Assembly: GCA_024655905.1 (NCBI GenBank)
Contig: JANLFP010000002.1
Coordinates: 259,829-323,828 of the forward strand
Direction: 5' to 3'
DNA: 64,000 bases
Source of the DNA: Tepidanaerobacteraceae bacterium
GTDB lineage: Bacteria > Bacillota > Thermosediminibacteria > Thermosediminibacterales > Tepidanaerobacteraceae
Within the stretch, counting starts at the first letter, position 1, and each line of letters begins with the position of its first letter. Shown here in pieces: positions 52,595 through 62,747 of this stretch. The notes below the pieces were generated by a model. It did not search any database and was not told the origin of the DNA. It saw nothing but the letters and a program-made list of their open reading frames with translations. The translations under genes were made by a program, and so were the position numbers.

Positions 52595-52603
52595 TGGTAT
52601 AAT
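52595..52603 (+). promoter_or_regulatory. Extended -10 promoter upstream of lspA
   Basis: TGGTATAAT (52595-52603) is an extended -10 element. No good -35 is present. Transcription would start near 52610, 27 bases before lspA. Confidence 0.45.
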
Positions 52604-52636
52604 TTTTATGAAATATCGGCAAAAGAGGTGTGCACA

Positions 52637-53101
52637 TTGGATGTAATATTGTACGGATTCCTTGTCCTCGCAGCAGACCAAATATCAAAATACATTGTGC
52701 GGACGAATATGAATCCCTGTGAGTCGTTTCCAGTCATCAAAGGCATATTTCATATAACATATGTGCAAAACACAGGAGCCGCATTCAGCATCCTGAGAGG
52801 GAAAACGCTTTTTTTTACCATCGTTTCGCTGGCAATAATTTTTGCCATTATAATTTTTTCGAGAAAAGTGCCGCCGGAAAAAAGATTTTTGAGAGTGGTG
52901 ATGGCTCTGGTGCTGGGCGGGGCTGCGGGAAATCTGATAGACCGTTTCCGGTATGGGTATGTGATTGATTTTTTTGATTTCAGGATATGGCCGGTCTTCA
53001 ACATTGCTGATTCTGCAATTGTTGTGGGAGTTATTATTCTTGCATATCTGATAACTTTTGATCCGGAATTATCAGGGCAATTTGGGAAAGGCGGGAGGTG
53101 A
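52637..53101 (+). CDS. lspA: Lipoprotein signal peptidase LspA
   Basis: A 154-residue membrane aspartic protease that cleaves lipoprotein signal peptides. Four membrane segments are present. The catalytic aspartates are in GNLIDRF (about 95-101) and FNIADSA (about 118-124); NTGAAFSIL is also typical. The TTG at 52637 follows AAAAGAGGTG; the frame is open upstream but overlaps the previous gene and its terminator. Confidence 0.95.
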   Translation: MDVILYGFLVLAADQISKYIVRTNMNPCESFPVIKGIFHITYVQNTGAAFSILRGKTLFFTIVSLAIIFAIIIFSRKVPPEKRFLRVVMALVLGGAAGNLIDRFRYGYVIDFFDFRIWPVFNIADSAIVVGVIILAYLITFDPELSGQFGKGGR

Positions 53102-53105
53102 GAAC

Positions 53106-54026
53106 TTGGCAGAGGAGTTTCACTTTTCGGTCGATGCCGCAGATGAAAAAAAAAGGATTGATGTTTTCCTCGCTGAAAAAATAAGCAAATATTCCCGAAG
53201 CTATTTAAAAAAAATCATAGAAAAAGGATGGGTAAGGATAAATGGCAAGAATGTAAATCCAAATTACAGGATAAAGCCTTTGGACAATATAATCGTTTCA
53301 GTTTCTGCTCCGGAGAAGCCTTCTCTTGAGCCTGAAAACATACCTTTGAATATTATCTACGATGATGAGGATATTATTGTAATCGATAAACCTAGGGGTC
53401 TTGTGGTTCACCCTGCACCGGGGAATTATTCCGGAACTCTCGTAAATTCTCTGCTTTATCATGCTGATGGCCTTTCGGGCATAGGCGGGGTAATGCGGCC
53501 GGGTATAGTTCACCGACTAGACAAAGACACTTCCGGAGTCATGGTGGTGGCAAAAAACGATATGGCTCATACAGCCCTTGCAGGGCAGATTAAAAATAAA
53601 ACAATGAAAAAAATTTACCGGGCTCTGGTTTGGGGAGTTATTCAAGAAGATGAGGCTACCATAAATGCACCTATCGGGCGTCACCCGGTTAAGCGCAAGG
53701 AAATGACAGTTATTGCAGAAAATGCGAGGGAAGCGATTACTCATTTTTGGGTGCTGCAAAGGTTTTCTGGGTTTACATGGCTGGAAATAAGGCTGGAAAC
53801 CGGGAGAACACATCAAATAAGGGTTCATATGAAATACATAAATCATCCTGTGGTGGGCGACCCGGTATATTCCAGGCGGAAAAATCCATTTGCCATAAAA
53901 GGTCAGGCGCTTCATTCATATAAGCTCGGACTGCATCATCCGCGAACTGGGGAATATATGGAATTTACGGCGCCTGTACCAGAAGATATGGCGTCTATCC
54001 TTGAAATTTTGAAATCAAGGGAGTGA
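53106..54026 (+). CDS. RluA-family pseudouridine synthase (RluD-like)
   Basis: A 306-residue pseudouridine synthase with an N-terminal S4 RNA-binding domain (about 12-75) and the catalytic motif [16 protein letters not shown] (about 136-151, D in HRLDK). [13 protein letters not shown] is also diagnostic. The likely target is 23S rRNA helix 69 (U1911/1915/1917), by analogy with RluD. The TTG at 53106 follows GGGAGGTGAG. The pairing with lspA and pyrR is common in Firmicutes. Confidence 0.93.
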   Translation: MAEEFHFSVDAADEKKRIDVFLAEKISKYSRSYLKKIIEKGWVRINGKNVNPNYRIKPLDNIIVSVSAPEKPSLEPENIPLNIIYDDEDIIVIDKPRGLVVHPAPGNYSGTLVNSLLYHADGLSGIGGVMRPGIVHRLDKDTSGVMVVAKNDMAHTALAGQIKNKTMKKIYRALVWGVIQEDEATINAPIGRHPVKRKEMTVIAENAREAITHFWVLQRFSGFTWLEIRLETGRTHQIRVHMKYINHPVVGDPVYSRRKNPFAIKGQALHSYKLGLHHPRTGEYMEFTAPVPEDMASILEILKSRE

Positions 54027-54031
54027 TATTA

Positions 54032-54568
54032 TTGGAGGAAAAAGCGCGCATAATGGATGAAACGGCAATAAATAGGGCCCTGATAAGAATAAGCCATGAG
54101 ATTGTCGAAAAAAATAAGGGAGTGCAGGATGTCGCTCTGGTGGGCATAAGGAGGAGGGGGGTGCCTCTTGCCAGAAGGATGGCTTCCTATATTTCAGGGA
54201 TAGAGGGAATCATAATTCCTGTTGGAATTCTGGATATAACCCTGTACAGAGATGACCTGTCAAATCTTTCATCGCAGCCGGTGGTACATAAGACCGAGAT
54301 ACCTTTTAATATCTCAGATAAAAAGGTTGTACTGGTAGACGATGTGATATATACGGGCAGAACTGCAAGGGCAGCGCTGGATGCTTTGGCTGATATTGGA
54401 AGGGCTAAAATGATACAGCTGGCGGTGCTGATTGACAGAGGGCACCGCGAACTGCCGATCAGACCCGATTATGTTGGAAAAAATGTGCCCACTTCCAGCG
54501 ATGAGGTTGTCAAGGTAAAACTGGAGGAAGTGGACGGCGAAAATTGCGTAGTAATTTTTAAGAAGTAA
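54032..54568 (+). CDS. pyrR: Pyrimidine operon attenuator / uracil phosphoribosyltransferase PyrR
   Basis: A 178-residue PyrR, which binds pyr mRNA in response to UMP and has weak phosphoribosyltransferase activity. The PRPP loop is [17 protein letters not shown] (about 99-115), and an RNA-binding basic patch is in [15 protein letters not shown]. The TTG at 54032 is chosen because AGGGAGTGAT lies just upstream; a GTG at 54023 is also open. No pyr genes follow, so it acts in trans. The end overlaps the convergent rqcH by 11 bases. Confidence 0.94.
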   Translation: MEEKARIMDETAINRALIRISHEIVEKNKGVQDVALVGIRRRGVPLARRMASYISGIEGIIIPVGILDITLYRDDLSNLSSQPVVHKTEIPFNISDKKVVLVDDVIYTGRTARAALDALADIGRAKMIQLAVLIDRGHRELPIRPDYVGKNVPTSSDEVVKVKLEEVDGENCVVIFKK

Positions 54569-56327
54569 TTTTTAATCTGTCAACAATCTCTTTTTCAGGA
54601 GTAACATACAGTGTTTTATGATGGTCATATATGACAAAACCGGGTTTTGCGCCCGATGGCTTTCGTACGAATTTTTTTAATGTATAGTCTACCGGTACAT
54701 TGCTGCCGCTGCGGGCTTTGCTGTAATATGCTGCCAGAATGCCCGCTTCCATCAGTGTTGTTTCAGAGACGTTCTTCCCATTACAGTTTATCACCACATG
54801 AGAACCCGGGATATCTTTGGTATGCAGCCAGATATCCCCGGGTTTTGCTTTTTTCATTGTAAGGATATCATTCTGGAGGTTATTTTTGCCGACATAAATA
54901 ATATAACCCTCGGATGATTTAAATTTTAATGGACTGGAACTTTTTTTAATCATCCGGGTTTTTATGGCGAGGTTTTTAATATAGCCCTGACTTTCCATTT
55001 CATGACATATATCAATAACATCATCCATGGTTTCGCTGTTTTTTAAACTTATAAGAACATTTTCCAAATAATTTATTTCATTTAACGTTTCCTGCATTCT
55101 CTTTTCAGAGGAAATTTTTGCTGAATGCAGCTTTTTATACCTGTTAAAATAAATCTGAGCGTTGCGCGCGGGGGTATATTTCTTATTAAGTGGGATTGTA
55201 ACTTCCTCTCCCGAATTGTAAATGTTAGGAAGCCTCACCTCGCAGATTCCGTGCTCAATACGATGTATATTGGCGTACAGGATTTCCCCCCAGAGCCTGT
55301 ATTTTTCCATTTCTTCACTTTTTTCCATACTATCTTTCAAATGAGACAAGCTTTGATGAGCCTTATTCAGGTGTTTGGAAATCTCTGCATGAATATTTCT
55401 CTTAAGGTTTTCTAAATTTTCAGCCTCGCTTTTTCTGGCATAGAAAAAGTCAATAGCATTACTTACCCCTTGTATTTGAGCAGACAGTCTGCTTTTATGA
55501 AACATCGGGAAAACCCAGAAATCCACAGGGATGCCGGTACTCTCGTCTGAATATATCGCGGGTTTAAAGCTTAATGTTCTAATGTCTGTGGCGAGCTCCA
55601 ACATGACTTTTGTCATGGCGGTCAATTCATTTTTGGTGATATCGCAAATAATTTTGTTATCGGCTATATCGGCTCTGTATAAAATTTCCCGGGCAGTGGT
55701 TCCATTGACTCCGGAAATGTTTTCTACGAGCCATTTGCTGATGGTTTGAGATGAATTGTTTTTTATAAACGATTCAATTGTAGACATAATATTATTATGG
55801 TCAAAATTAAGCATATTGATTTTATTGCCTAAGGGCGGCAGCACATATTTTTCGCCGGGCAAGATCTGACGGACTCTGTTAACATCAGAAGTTATCCTTT
55901 TCAAACAATCGATAATATTGCCATCCGAATCCACAAGAATGATGTTGCTATGTTTGCCCATTATTTCAATGTATAGTTTTACTTCTATAGGCTGCATGAA
56001 TTCATTGCTGTTTTCTATGGTAATTTCCAGGAACCGCTCTAGGCTGAATTGCAATATTTTTTTTATTCTTCCTCCTGTGAGATGTTTTCTTAAAAGCATG
56101 CAAAACATGGGCGGAGCCGCAGGATTTTCAACTGTGCTCGTTGTAAGGTGCATTCTGCAATTCAAAGGATCAGCAGAAATCATTAACTTTGATTCATCCT
56201 TGCGGCCTCGCAAATGAAACAACACTTCATGCTTCGAGGGCTGATATATTTTTGTTATTTTGCTGCCGCAAGCCAAACTGTTAAGCTCGGAAACGACAGC
56301 GTGCATAGCGATTCCATCAAATGGCAT
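54558..56327 (-). CDS. rqcH: Ribosome quality control protein RqcH (NFACT/FpbA)
   Basis: A 589-residue Rqc2/NEMF homologue. It has an N-terminal NFACT-N domain ([15 protein letters not shown]), a long central coiled coil (about 280-450), and a C-terminal NFACT-R domain with [16 protein letters not shown] (about 500-515). In bacteria it binds obstructed 50S-peptidyl-tRNA and adds alanine tails for degradation. It is the Bacillus yloA orthologue. The ATG at 56327 follows GGAGGATTGGAA; upstream codons to 56369 lie in the leader. Confidence 0.93.
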   Translation of the reverse strand: MPFDGIAMHAVVSELNSLACGSKITKIYQPSKHEVLFHLRGRKDESKLMISADPLNCRMHLTTSTVENPAAPPMFCMLLRKHLTGGRIKKILQFSLERFLEITIENSNEFMQPIEVKLYIEIMGKHSNIILVDSDGNIIDCLKRITSDVNRVRQILPGEKYVLPPLGNKINMLNFDHNNIMSTIESFIKNNSSQTISKWLVENISGVNGTTAREILYRADIADNKIICDITKNELTAMTKVMLELATDIRTLSFKPAIYSDESTGIPVDFWVFPMFHKSRLSAQIQGVSNAIDFFYARKSEAENLENLKRNIHAEISKHLNKAHQSLSHLKDSMEKSEEMEKYRLWGEILYANIHRIEHGICEVRLPNIYNSGEEVTIPLNKKYTPARNAQIYFNRYKKLHSAKISSEKRMQETLNEINYLENVLISLKNSETMDDVIDICHEMESQGYIKNLAIKTRMIKKSSSPLKFKSSEGYIIYVGKNNLQNDILTMKKAKPGDIWLHTKDIPGSHVVINCNGKNVSETTLMEAGILAAYYSKARSGSNVPVDYTLKKFVRKPSGAKPGFVIYDHHKTLYVTPEKEIVDRLKITS

Positions 56328-56348
56328 TTCCAATCCTCCTGCTATCTC

Positions 56349-56386
56349 ATAATAATTGTTATTATGCAATTTGCAATTCGCAAATT
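56349..56386. repeat. Two tandem perfect inverted repeats in the rqcH leader
   Basis: ATAATAA-TTG-TTATTAT (56349-56365) and AATTTGC-AATTC-GCAAATT (56368-56386) lie side by side, 22 and 41 bases upstream of the rqcH start codon. They sit in the divergent region shared with the yicC side and could be operators or mRNA hairpins. Confidence 0.5.
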
Positions 56387-56461
56387 ACTAAAATTACTAT
56401 ATATATTAGTATATCATAAAGAGACCATAAATTAGAAATAACTGCAGAAAGACAAATTCAG

Positions 56462-56490
56462 TTGTTTAAAACTAAATTAGGTGGTATAAT
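56462..56490 (+). promoter_or_regulatory. Sigma-A promoter of the yicC-remA-gmk-rpoZ unit
   Basis: TTGTTT (56462-56467) and TATAAT (56485-56490), 17 bases apart; the -10 is extended by TGG (TGGTATAAT). The start would be near 56497, giving a leader of about 240 bases before yicC. This is the strongest promoter in the 56370-56736 gap. Confidence 0.75.
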
Positions 56491-56664
56491 AATTTTAACG
56501 ATTTTGGAAGAAAATGCGAGGGTGGTTTTGAAATATGAAGTTTACGTGAAAGGATTGTCTGGGAAACTTTTTTTAGTTGAAATATCAAATCTTTATCTTA
56601 AAGGCAAGCTTATATGTTGTTTGAATTCACTGTTTTTATTAAAGGGCGGATTTGATGAAACTTT

Positions 56665-56711
56665 ATGCAGCGGGCAACTCCCGCAGTGAGGTAACTTCTC
56701 GCCGCATGCAG
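56665..56711 (+). other. Structured leader element upstream of yicC
   Basis: Three helices can form together: TGCA/TGCA (56666-56669 with 56707-56710), GCGGG/CCCGC (56670-56674 with 56680-56684) and GTGAG/CTCGC (56686-56690 with 56698-56702). This gives a compact three-way junction 26 bases before the yicC start codon. It matches no riboswitch I know. The 56497-56660 part of the leader shows no clear gene or motif. Confidence 0.4.
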
Positions 56712-56736
56712 TAGTTATAGAGGAAAGGGGCTTATC

Positions 56737-57609
56737 ATGATAAGAAGCATGACCGGTTATGGCAGAGGAGAAAAAGCAGGGAAATTTTCGTGGATTATCG
56801 AGATAAGGTCTGTAAATCACAGGTTTTTGGAAATTTATGTAAAGCTGCCTAGAACCTGGCTCTTGCTGGAGGAGAAAATCAAAAGTTTTATTAAAGGGAA
56901 AATATCAAGGGGCAGGGTGGATGTATTCATAAATTTATCCTGCGAGAACCTTCCAGTAGATATAAAAATTGACAAATCTGTCGTTAAGAATTATTATAAT
57001 AAATTGATGGAAATAACTCAAGAAACTGGATTTGAAGGTCCTGTCACTCTTTCGCTTCTTTCCATGATGCCGGATATTTTTGCAATTAAAGAGGAACTGC
57101 CTCAAGAACAGGAATTGTGGGAAATGCTGGAGCCCGCTCTTGAATCGGCAATTCAAGATTTAATAAGAATGAGAGAGACGGAAGGAAATAACATCTGGAA
57201 AGATATTTTGAAAAGACTCGATGCCATAGACAAAAGGGTGGATTTCATCGGTGAAAGGGCCGATGCGGTGATTGAGGAATACCGCAGAAAATTATTTCAG
57301 AATGTGGAGCGGATTTTAAAAGATGTTACGCTGGAGTGCGATAAGATTGAATCAGAGGTGGTATTTTTTGCAGAAAGGTCAAATATAACAGAGGAGCTTA
57401 TACGTTTGAACAGTCATATTTCACAGATGAGACAACTCGAACATGAAGAGGAACCCATAGGCAAAAAAGCTGATTTTATTGCCCAGGAGATGTACCGTGA
57501 AGCAAATACAATAGCTGCAAAATCGTCAGATTATGAAATATCCAGGGAAGTAATCGAGATAAAGAGCGACTTGGAGAAAATAAGGGAACAGATACAGAAT
57601 ATAGAGTAA
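56737..57609 (+). CDS. YicC/YloC family endoribonuclease
   Basis: A 290-residue YicC-family protein. The N terminus MIRSMTGYGRGE and RSVNHRFLEIYVKLPR are diagnostic, and the C-terminal DUF1732 part carries ELIRLNSHISQ and GKKADFIAQEMYREANTIA. The family was recently recognised as RNases involved in small RNA turnover; the target here is unknown. AGAGGAAAGGGG precedes the ATG. remA follows after 18 bases. Confidence 0.93.
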   Translation: MIRSMTGYGRGEKAGKFSWIIEIRSVNHRFLEIYVKLPRTWLLLEEKIKSFIKGKISRGRVDVFINLSCENLPVDIKIDKSVVKNYYNKLMEITQETGFEGPVTLSLLSMMPDIFAIKEELPQEQELWEMLEPALESAIQDLIRMRETEGNNIWKDILKRLDAIDKRVDFIGERADAVIEEYRRKLFQNVERILKDVTLECDKIESEVVFFAERSNITEELIRLNSHISQMRQLEHEEEPIGKKADFIAQEMYREANTIAAKSSDYEISREVIEIKSDLEKIREQIQNIE

Positions 57610-57627
57610 ATATCAGGAGGGAATTTT

Positions 57628-57924
57628 GTGGAAATAAAGCTTGTGAATATAGGATTCGGGAACATTGTTTCTGCAAACCGCATAATCGCCATTGTTAGCC
57701 CGGAATCGGCCCCTATCAAACGCATTATACAGGAAGCCAGAGACAGGGGCATGCTTATCGATGCCACATATGGCAGGAGGACCCGTGCAGTTATCATTAC
57801 CGACAGCGATCACGTCATACTATCGGCAGTCCAGCCTGAGACTGTTGCACATAGGCTTGATGAAGCGGACCGCGATGAAATTGAAAGAGACGATGATGCT
57901 GTAGAGGAAATAACGGAGGAATAG
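57628..57924 (+). CDS. remA: Extracellular matrix regulator RemA (YlzA, DUF370)
   Basis: A 98-residue RemA/DUF370 protein. The conserved core [20 protein letters not shown] (about 4-23) and the block [20 protein letters not shown] are intact. In Bacillus, RemA is a DNA-binding activator of matrix genes. The tail beyond about residue 80 is acidic and longer than in B. subtilis (89 residues). It begins with GTG after CAGGAGGG and is followed by gmk. Confidence 0.94.
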   Translation: MEIKLVNIGFGNIVSANRIIAIVSPESAPIKRIIQEARDRGMLIDATYGRRTRAVIITDSDHVILSAVQPETVAHRLDEADRDEIERDDDAVEEITEE

Positions 57925-57936
57925 GAAGGGTATCAC

Positions 57937-58557
57937 ATGGAACATCATGGTATGCTTATAGTTATTTCAGGGCCATCTGGTGCGGGTAAGGGAACATTGT
58001 GCGGTTTATTGCTCGAAAAAGATAAAAACCTTGCCCTGTCGGTGTCTGTTACGACAAGGCTTCCTCGGGATGGAGAGAAAGAGGGAGAGAACTACTTTTT
58101 TACCAGCGTTGAAGACTTTCAGGAAAAGATAAAAAATAATGAGTTTCTTGAATGGGCCAAAGTATACAACAATTATTACGGCACACCCCGGGAATTTGTG
58201 GAAAAATACCTGAAAGACGGCAGGGATGTAATTCTGGAAATAGACATTCAGGGAGCAGCCCAGATTAAGAAAAATTACCCCGATGCTGTCTTTATTTTTA
58301 TTCTTCCTCCTGATTTGGAAGAATTAAAAAATCGTATAATAAAAAGGGGCAGTGAAACTCTGGATTCCTTTAATCTCCGAATAAATTATGCTCGGGAAGA
58401 GTTGAGAGCGATTTTCATGTACGATTATGTGGTGGTCAACGACAATCTGGAGAATGCACTCTCAAAAATACAATCGATAGTTTCAGCCGAAAGGTGCAGG
58501 GTTTCTAGAAATAAAAGCTTGATTGAGTTTGTCAATAGGAGGGATAGATTAATATGA
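57937..58557 (+). CDS. gmk: Guanylate kinase
   Basis: A 206-residue enzyme converting GMP to GDP. The P-loop GPSGAGKGTL (about 11-20), the GMP-binding residues in SVTTRLPRDGEKEGENYFF, and DIQGAAQIKKNYPD are present. GGAAGGG precedes the ATG. It overlaps rpoZ by four bases (ATGA), as in many Firmicutes. Confidence 0.97.
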   Translation: MEHHGMLIVISGPSGAGKGTLCGLLLEKDKNLALSVSVTTRLPRDGEKEGENYFFTSVEDFQEKIKNNEFLEWAKVYNNYYGTPREFVEKYLKDGRDVILEIDIQGAAQIKKNYPDAVFIFILPPDLEELKNRIIKRGSETLDSFNLRINYAREELRAIFMYDYVVVNDNLENALSKIQSIVSAERCRVSRNKSLIEFVNRRDRLI

Positions 58558-58760
58558 TGTATCCGTCTATAGATTCACTCAGCAGCAAATATGACAGCAG
58601 ATATACGATTGCTGTAGCAGCGGCAAAAAGAGCTCGTCAACTGGTGGAAGGGGCTCAAAGATTGGTGGATGTTAAAACTACAAAACCTGTTTCGATAGCA
58701 TTGTATGAATTGGATGCGGAAAAAATTAAAATAGAAAAACCCAGAGCGGGAATCAAGTAA
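58554..58760 (+). CDS. rpoZ: RNA polymerase omega subunit
   Basis: A 68-residue omega subunit. The conserved YTIAVAAAKRARQL (about 17-30) and the following KPVSIALYEL block are present. It supports assembly of the beta' subunit. It overlaps gmk (ATGATG), and coaBC follows 12 bases later, the usual order. Confidence 0.94.
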   Translation: MMYPSIDSLSSKYDSRYTIAVAAAKRARQLVEGAQRLVDVKTTKPVSIALYELDAEKIKIEKPRAGIK

Positions 58761-58772
58761 TGAGGTGCTTTC

Positions 58773-59978
58773 ATGTTAAAGAATAAATTTGTGGTTTTAG
58801 GGGTTACTGGAAGCATAGCGGCGTATAAATCTGCAGATTTGGTTAGATTGTTAAAAAAACGGGGAGCACGAGTTCAGGTAATAATGACAAAATCTGCATG
58901 TAAATTTGTTAAACCATTAACATTTCAAGTCCTATCTCAGAATCCCGTCATTACGGATATGTTCCGCGAACCTTATCGCTGGGAAGTGGAGCATGTGGCG
59001 CTGGCAGACAGCGCGGATATAATATTGGTTGCGCCTGCTACTGCAAATATCATTGCAAAAATAGCCGCAGGCATCGCAGACGACATATTAACTGCCACGA
59101 TTCTGGCGACTAGGGCGAAAGTGGTTATCGCGCCCGCCATGAATGTCCACATGTATGAAAACCCTATCACTCAAAAGAATATTGAGTATTTAAAGGGATT
59201 GGGTATTAAAGTTCTGGAGCCGGAGGAGGGGCCTCTTGCATGCGGATACACCGGTCGTGGACGATTTCCGGCAGCGGAGGATATTATAAATATATTAGAA
59301 GAATTAGTAGGGAAGGCACAGGATTTGAAAGGCAGGACTTTCCTTATCACCGCAGGCCCCACCAGGGAGCCAATTGATCCCATCAGATACATATCAAATC
59401 ATTCATCCGGGAAGATGGGATATTCTCTGGCGCACAAGGCAATCATCAGGGGAGCTAGGGTTATACTTGTCTCTGGACCGACTAATATAACCCCTCCTGC
59501 CGGCCTTTATAAGTTCGTACCTGTAGAAACAGCCATCCAAATGGAAAAAGCCGTACTGGAAAATTTTAATCAGGCCGATGTTGTGATAAAAGCTGCAGCG
59601 GTAGCTGATTACAGGCCGAAAAAGTTTAATCCGGAAAAAATTAAAAAGAAAGATGATGAGATGATTGTTGAACTGGTAAAAAATCCTGATATACTCCAGG
59701 AATTAGGGAAAAAAAAACAAAACCAGGTATTGGTGGGGTTTGCTGCCGAGACAGACAAACCGGAAAAAAACGCTCTGGAAAAACTGAAAAGAAAAAACCT
59801 GGACTTTATTGTGTTGAATGATGTTACTCAAGAGGGAGCAGGTTTTGGTTCGGATACAAATATAGTTAAGATTATATATAAAGATGGGAGGAGTGAGGCT
59901 TTGCCCCGGATGTTAAAAGAGGATGTGGCTGATGACATCCTTGACAGGGTTTTGCCGTTTTTGACTGAAAACGGCTGA
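58773..59978 (+). CDS. coaBC: Bifunctional phosphopantothenoylcysteine decarboxylase/synthase CoaBC
   Basis: A 401-residue fusion for two steps of coenzyme A synthesis. The N-terminal FMN-dependent decarboxylase (CoaC) carries GVTGSIAAYKSADLVR (about 9-24), the substrate loop APAMNVHMYENP and the flap cysteine in LACGYTGRGR. The C-terminal synthase (CoaB, from about 187) has TAGPTREPIDPIRYISNHSS and KAAAVADYRP. GAGGTG precedes the ATG. priA follows after 31 bases. Confidence 0.96.
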   Translation: MLKNKFVVLGVTGSIAAYKSADLVRLLKKRGARVQVIMTKSACKFVKPLTFQVLSQNPVITDMFREPYRWEVEHVALADSADIILVAPATANIIAKIAAGIADDILTATILATRAKVVIAPAMNVHMYENPITQKNIEYLKGLGIKVLEPEEGPLACGYTGRGRFPAAEDIINILEELVGKAQDLKGRTFLITAGPTREPIDPIRYISNHSSGKMGYSLAHKAIIRGARVILVSGPTNITPPAGLYKFVPVETAIQMEKAVLENFNQADVVIKAAAVADYRPKKFNPEKIKKKDDEMIVELVKNPDILQELGKKKQNQVLVGFAAETDKPEKNALEKLKRKNLDFIVLNDVTQEGAGFGSDTNIVKIIYKDGRSEALPRMLKEDVADDILDRVLPFLTENG

Positions 59979-60009
59979 GAGAATCCTGTTTTTGAAAGGG
60001 GGAGAAGTT

Positions 60010-62199
60010 TTGAAGGTTTTTGCCCGAGTGGCAGTCGATGTCAGACATCCAGATGCTAGGAAGGAATACAGTTATTTAATACCCCAGGGTTTAACGGTAA
60101 GTGCCGGAGATTTGGTAAAAGTTCCTTTCAACAATTCCATAGTAAGCGGTATAGTTACAGGGCTAACCGACGGCAGTGAAATATCCACCAACGTCAAGGT
60201 GAAATCGATTTTAAACAAGGAACATATTACTCTGCCTTCTGATTTTATAATTTTTTGCAGTAAATTGGCTGCATATTACGGCGCGGCATTAATAGATTTT
60301 TTAAAACTCATGCTTCCGCCTGAGACAAGCCGAAAGCAGGAAATGCTGTACACCGCGGCGGTTGCCTGCCAAAGCTTGCCTGAAAGAGCTGTAAATCAAA
60401 AAAAAGTTCTTGAAGTGATCGTGAGTACAGGTGGAATATCGGCGCGTGAAATATCACAAAAAACAGGGCTATCAGCTTCTTCGGTGCAATCAGCGCTGAT
60501 GTCTCTTCTTAAAAAAAAATTGATTAATAAGAGTTACAGAATTGTGGAGCGAAAACCCGAAATAATCGATGTTTCTATGCATATTTCTCCCGCATATTTG
60601 ACTGAACAGCAGAAAAAAGCTTTAAAAAAAATTTTCAGCAATATGGAAAATGAAAAAAAAACAATACTGTTATATGGTGTTACAGGCAGCGGCAAAACAG
60701 AGATATATATAAAAACCATTGAAAAGGTTATTGAAAACGGCAAAAGAGCCATAATGCTGGTGCCTGAAATTTCTCTCACACCCCAGATGCTAAGCATCTT
60801 TCAGAAAAGATTTCCGGGAAAGGTTGCCGTAATTCACAGCAGGCTGTCTGTTGGCGAAAGATTTGACGAATGGCATAAGATATACAACGATCAGGCGGAT
60901 ATTGTCATAGGAGCCCGCTCGGCCATTTTTGCCCCGGTGAAAAACCTCGGACTCATAATAGTGGATGAAGAACATGAGCCATCATATAAGCAGGCAGAAC
61001 ATCCTTATTATGATGCCAGGACAGCGGCCATACTCAGGGCCCGTATTCAGAATGCGGCTCTTATTTTTGGCAGTGCCACCCCATCGGTCGAATCCTACTA
61101 CAAGGCATTCACCGGTGAATATTTACTTGTGAAAATGACGAAGAGGGCATCCGGCCTGCCGCTTCCCGAGCTGGAAGTGGTGGATATGAGGGAGGAGCTT
61201 AAAGACGGAAACCGCCATATAATCAGCCGCAAGCTTGAAGAGAGCATGAAACAGGCTTTGTCCGTAGGCCGGCAAGTCATTCTTTTTTTAAATCGACGGG
61301 GTCATTCCACCTTTGTGATATGCCGCGATTGCGGATTTGCATTGAGATGCCCACATTGTGATATATCGCTTACATACCATTTTGATGACAAAAGCGTAAA
61401 ATGCCATTATTGCGGGTATAATTTAAAAGCTCCCGATACTTGTCCTGCATGTGGAAGCAGCAACATACGGTTCTTCGGCACGGGAACAGAAAAGGTGGAG
61501 CAGGAGGTATACAGGCTTTTCCCCGGAGTGAAAGCTTTGCGCATAGACGCCGATGCTATTTCAAAAAAAGGGTCCTTGGAGCGCATATTGTCGAGCTTTG
61601 GCATGGGAAATGCACAGATTTTAATAGGTACTCAAATCGTGGCGAGAGGTTTGGATTTCCCAAAAGTATCTCTAGTGGGAGTGATAACTGCAGATACAGC
61701 TCTCAACATGCCGGATTTCAGAGCATCGGAGAGGACCTTTCAACTCATAACTCAGGTAGCGGGCAGAGCGGGAAGATCTGATTTTCCCGGGAAAGTCATC
61801 GTTCAAACGTACTGTCCCGAATCTTTTGCCATTAGAGCCGCCTGTGAAAAGAGTATAAGCAGTTTTTATCGTGAAGAATTGAATCATAGATATAAATCCA
61901 ATTATCCACCTTTTTGCCATCTATTGAATATAATGCTAAAGGGTTCAAAAAAAGAAATGCTGGAACAGCATGCCATCGAAATAAAAAAAATGTTGCAGAA
62001 AACCAATGAGCGTTTTTTGGAAATTTATGGTCCAGCACCGGCTCCCAGGACAAGGATAAAAGACAGTTATCGGTACCATATGCTTTTAAAAAGTAATAAA
62101 GCGGAAACATTAATTAGAGTGGAAAATTTATTAAAATCTATGAAAAGACAAAAAGAGATTAATATAGTTTGGGACATGGACCCACAGGATTTACTTTAG
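60010..62199 (+). CDS. priA: Primosomal replication restart helicase PriA
   Basis: A 729-residue PriA. The N-terminal DNA-binding domain is followed by the helicase domains with Walker [10 protein letters not shown] (about 223-231) and [10 protein letters not shown] (DEAH-like box). Eight cysteines arranged as four CxxC pairs (about 440-485, from CRDCG to CPACGS) form two zinc sites, and the C-terminal domain follows. It restarts stalled forks by loading DnaB. The TTG at 60010 follows AAAGGGGGAGAAG; an ATG at 59992 lacks a site. Confidence 0.96.
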   Translation: MKVFARVAVDVRHPDARKEYSYLIPQGLTVSAGDLVKVPFNNSIVSGIVTGLTDGSEISTNVKVKSILNKEHITLPSDFIIFCSKLAAYYGAALIDFLKLMLPPETSRKQEMLYTAAVACQSLPERAVNQKKVLEVIVSTGGISAREISQKTGLSASSVQSALMSLLKKKLINKSYRIVERKPEIIDVSMHISPAYLTEQQKKALKKIFSNMENEKKTILLYGVTGSGKTEIYIKTIEKVIENGKRAIMLVPEISLTPQMLSIFQKRFPGKVAVIHSRLSVGERFDEWHKIYNDQADIVIGARSAIFAPVKNLGLIIVDEEHEPSYKQAEHPYYDARTAAILRARIQNAALIFGSATPSVESYYKAFTGEYLLVKMTKRASGLPLPELEVVDMREELKDGNRHIISRKLEESMKQALSVGRQVILFLNRRGHSTFVICRDCGFALRCPHCDISLTYHFDDKSVKCHYCGYNLKAPDTCPACGSSNIRFFGTGTEKVEQEVYRLFPGVKALRIDADAISKKGSLERILSSFGMGNAQILIGTQIVARGLDFPKVSLVGVITADTALNMPDFRASERTFQLITQVAGRAGRSDFPGKVIVQTYCPESFAIRAACEKSISSFYREELNHRYKSNYPPFCHLLNIMLKGSKKEMLEQHAIEIKKMLQKTNERFLEIYGPAPAPRTRIKDSYRYHMLLKSNKAETLIRVENLLKSMKRQKEINIVWDMDPQDLL

Positions 62200-62216
62200 A
62201 AGGGGAGAAAGGATTA

Positions 62217-62681
62217 ATGGCAATACGAAACATCCGTAAATATGGAGACGATATTTTGAGAAAAAAGGCCAAGGAAGTGACGGTGTTTGACGATAAACTT
62301 AAAACACTTCTTAATGACATGGCCGAGACCATGAAAGATGCTAAAGGTGTTGGTCTTGCTGCGCCTCAGATCGGCATACTGCGAAAAGTAGTAGTTATAG
62401 ATGTGGGCGAGGGCTTGATAGAACTCATTAATCCCGAGATAGTTTTCGAAGAGGGCGAAGCTGTAGAAGTTGAGGGCTGCTTGAGCATACCGGGAATTAA
62501 CGGCGAAGTCCCACGACCGCAAAAAGTTAAGGTTAAAGCTATGGATAGAAACGGCAAGATGTTCGAAATTGAAGGAGAAGATTTTTTGGCAAGGGCTTTG
62601 TGCCATGAGATAGATCATCTTAACGGCATACTGTTTGTGGATAAGGCAATAAAATTTGTAAAATCTGATAGCGAGGGATGA
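62217..62681 (+). CDS. def: Peptide deformylase
   Basis: A 154-residue metalloenzyme that removes the N-formyl group from new proteins. The three family motifs are [10 protein letters not shown] (about 46-55), EGCLSIPG (about 91-98, cysteine ligand) and HEIDHLNG (about 133-140, HExxH type). The ATG at 62217 follows AAGGGGAGAAAGG; upstream codons overlap priA. It is followed by fmt, which adds the formyl group. Confidence 0.96.
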   Translation: MAIRNIRKYGDDILRKKAKEVTVFDDKLKTLLNDMAETMKDAKGVGLAAPQIGILRKVVVIDVGEGLIELINPEIVFEEGEAVEVEGCLSIPGINGEVPRPQKVKVKAMDRNGKMFEIEGEDFLARALCHEIDHLNGILFVDKAIKFVKSDSEG

Positions 62682-62747
62682 TAGCTTGAAAAATAACTTT
62701 TCATTACTATTTGTGCCGCCAGCGGTAGCGGCGGAATGGAGGTTAAA

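Noticed and set aside
54558-54568. Terminator between the convergent pyrR and rqcH genes
   Set aside because: The genes overlap by 11 bases and no hairpin with a T run is present on either side.
56462-56689. Open frame of 75 codons in the yicC leader
   Set aside because: It has no ribosome site, begins inside the -35 of a strong promoter, and the product is unlike any family.
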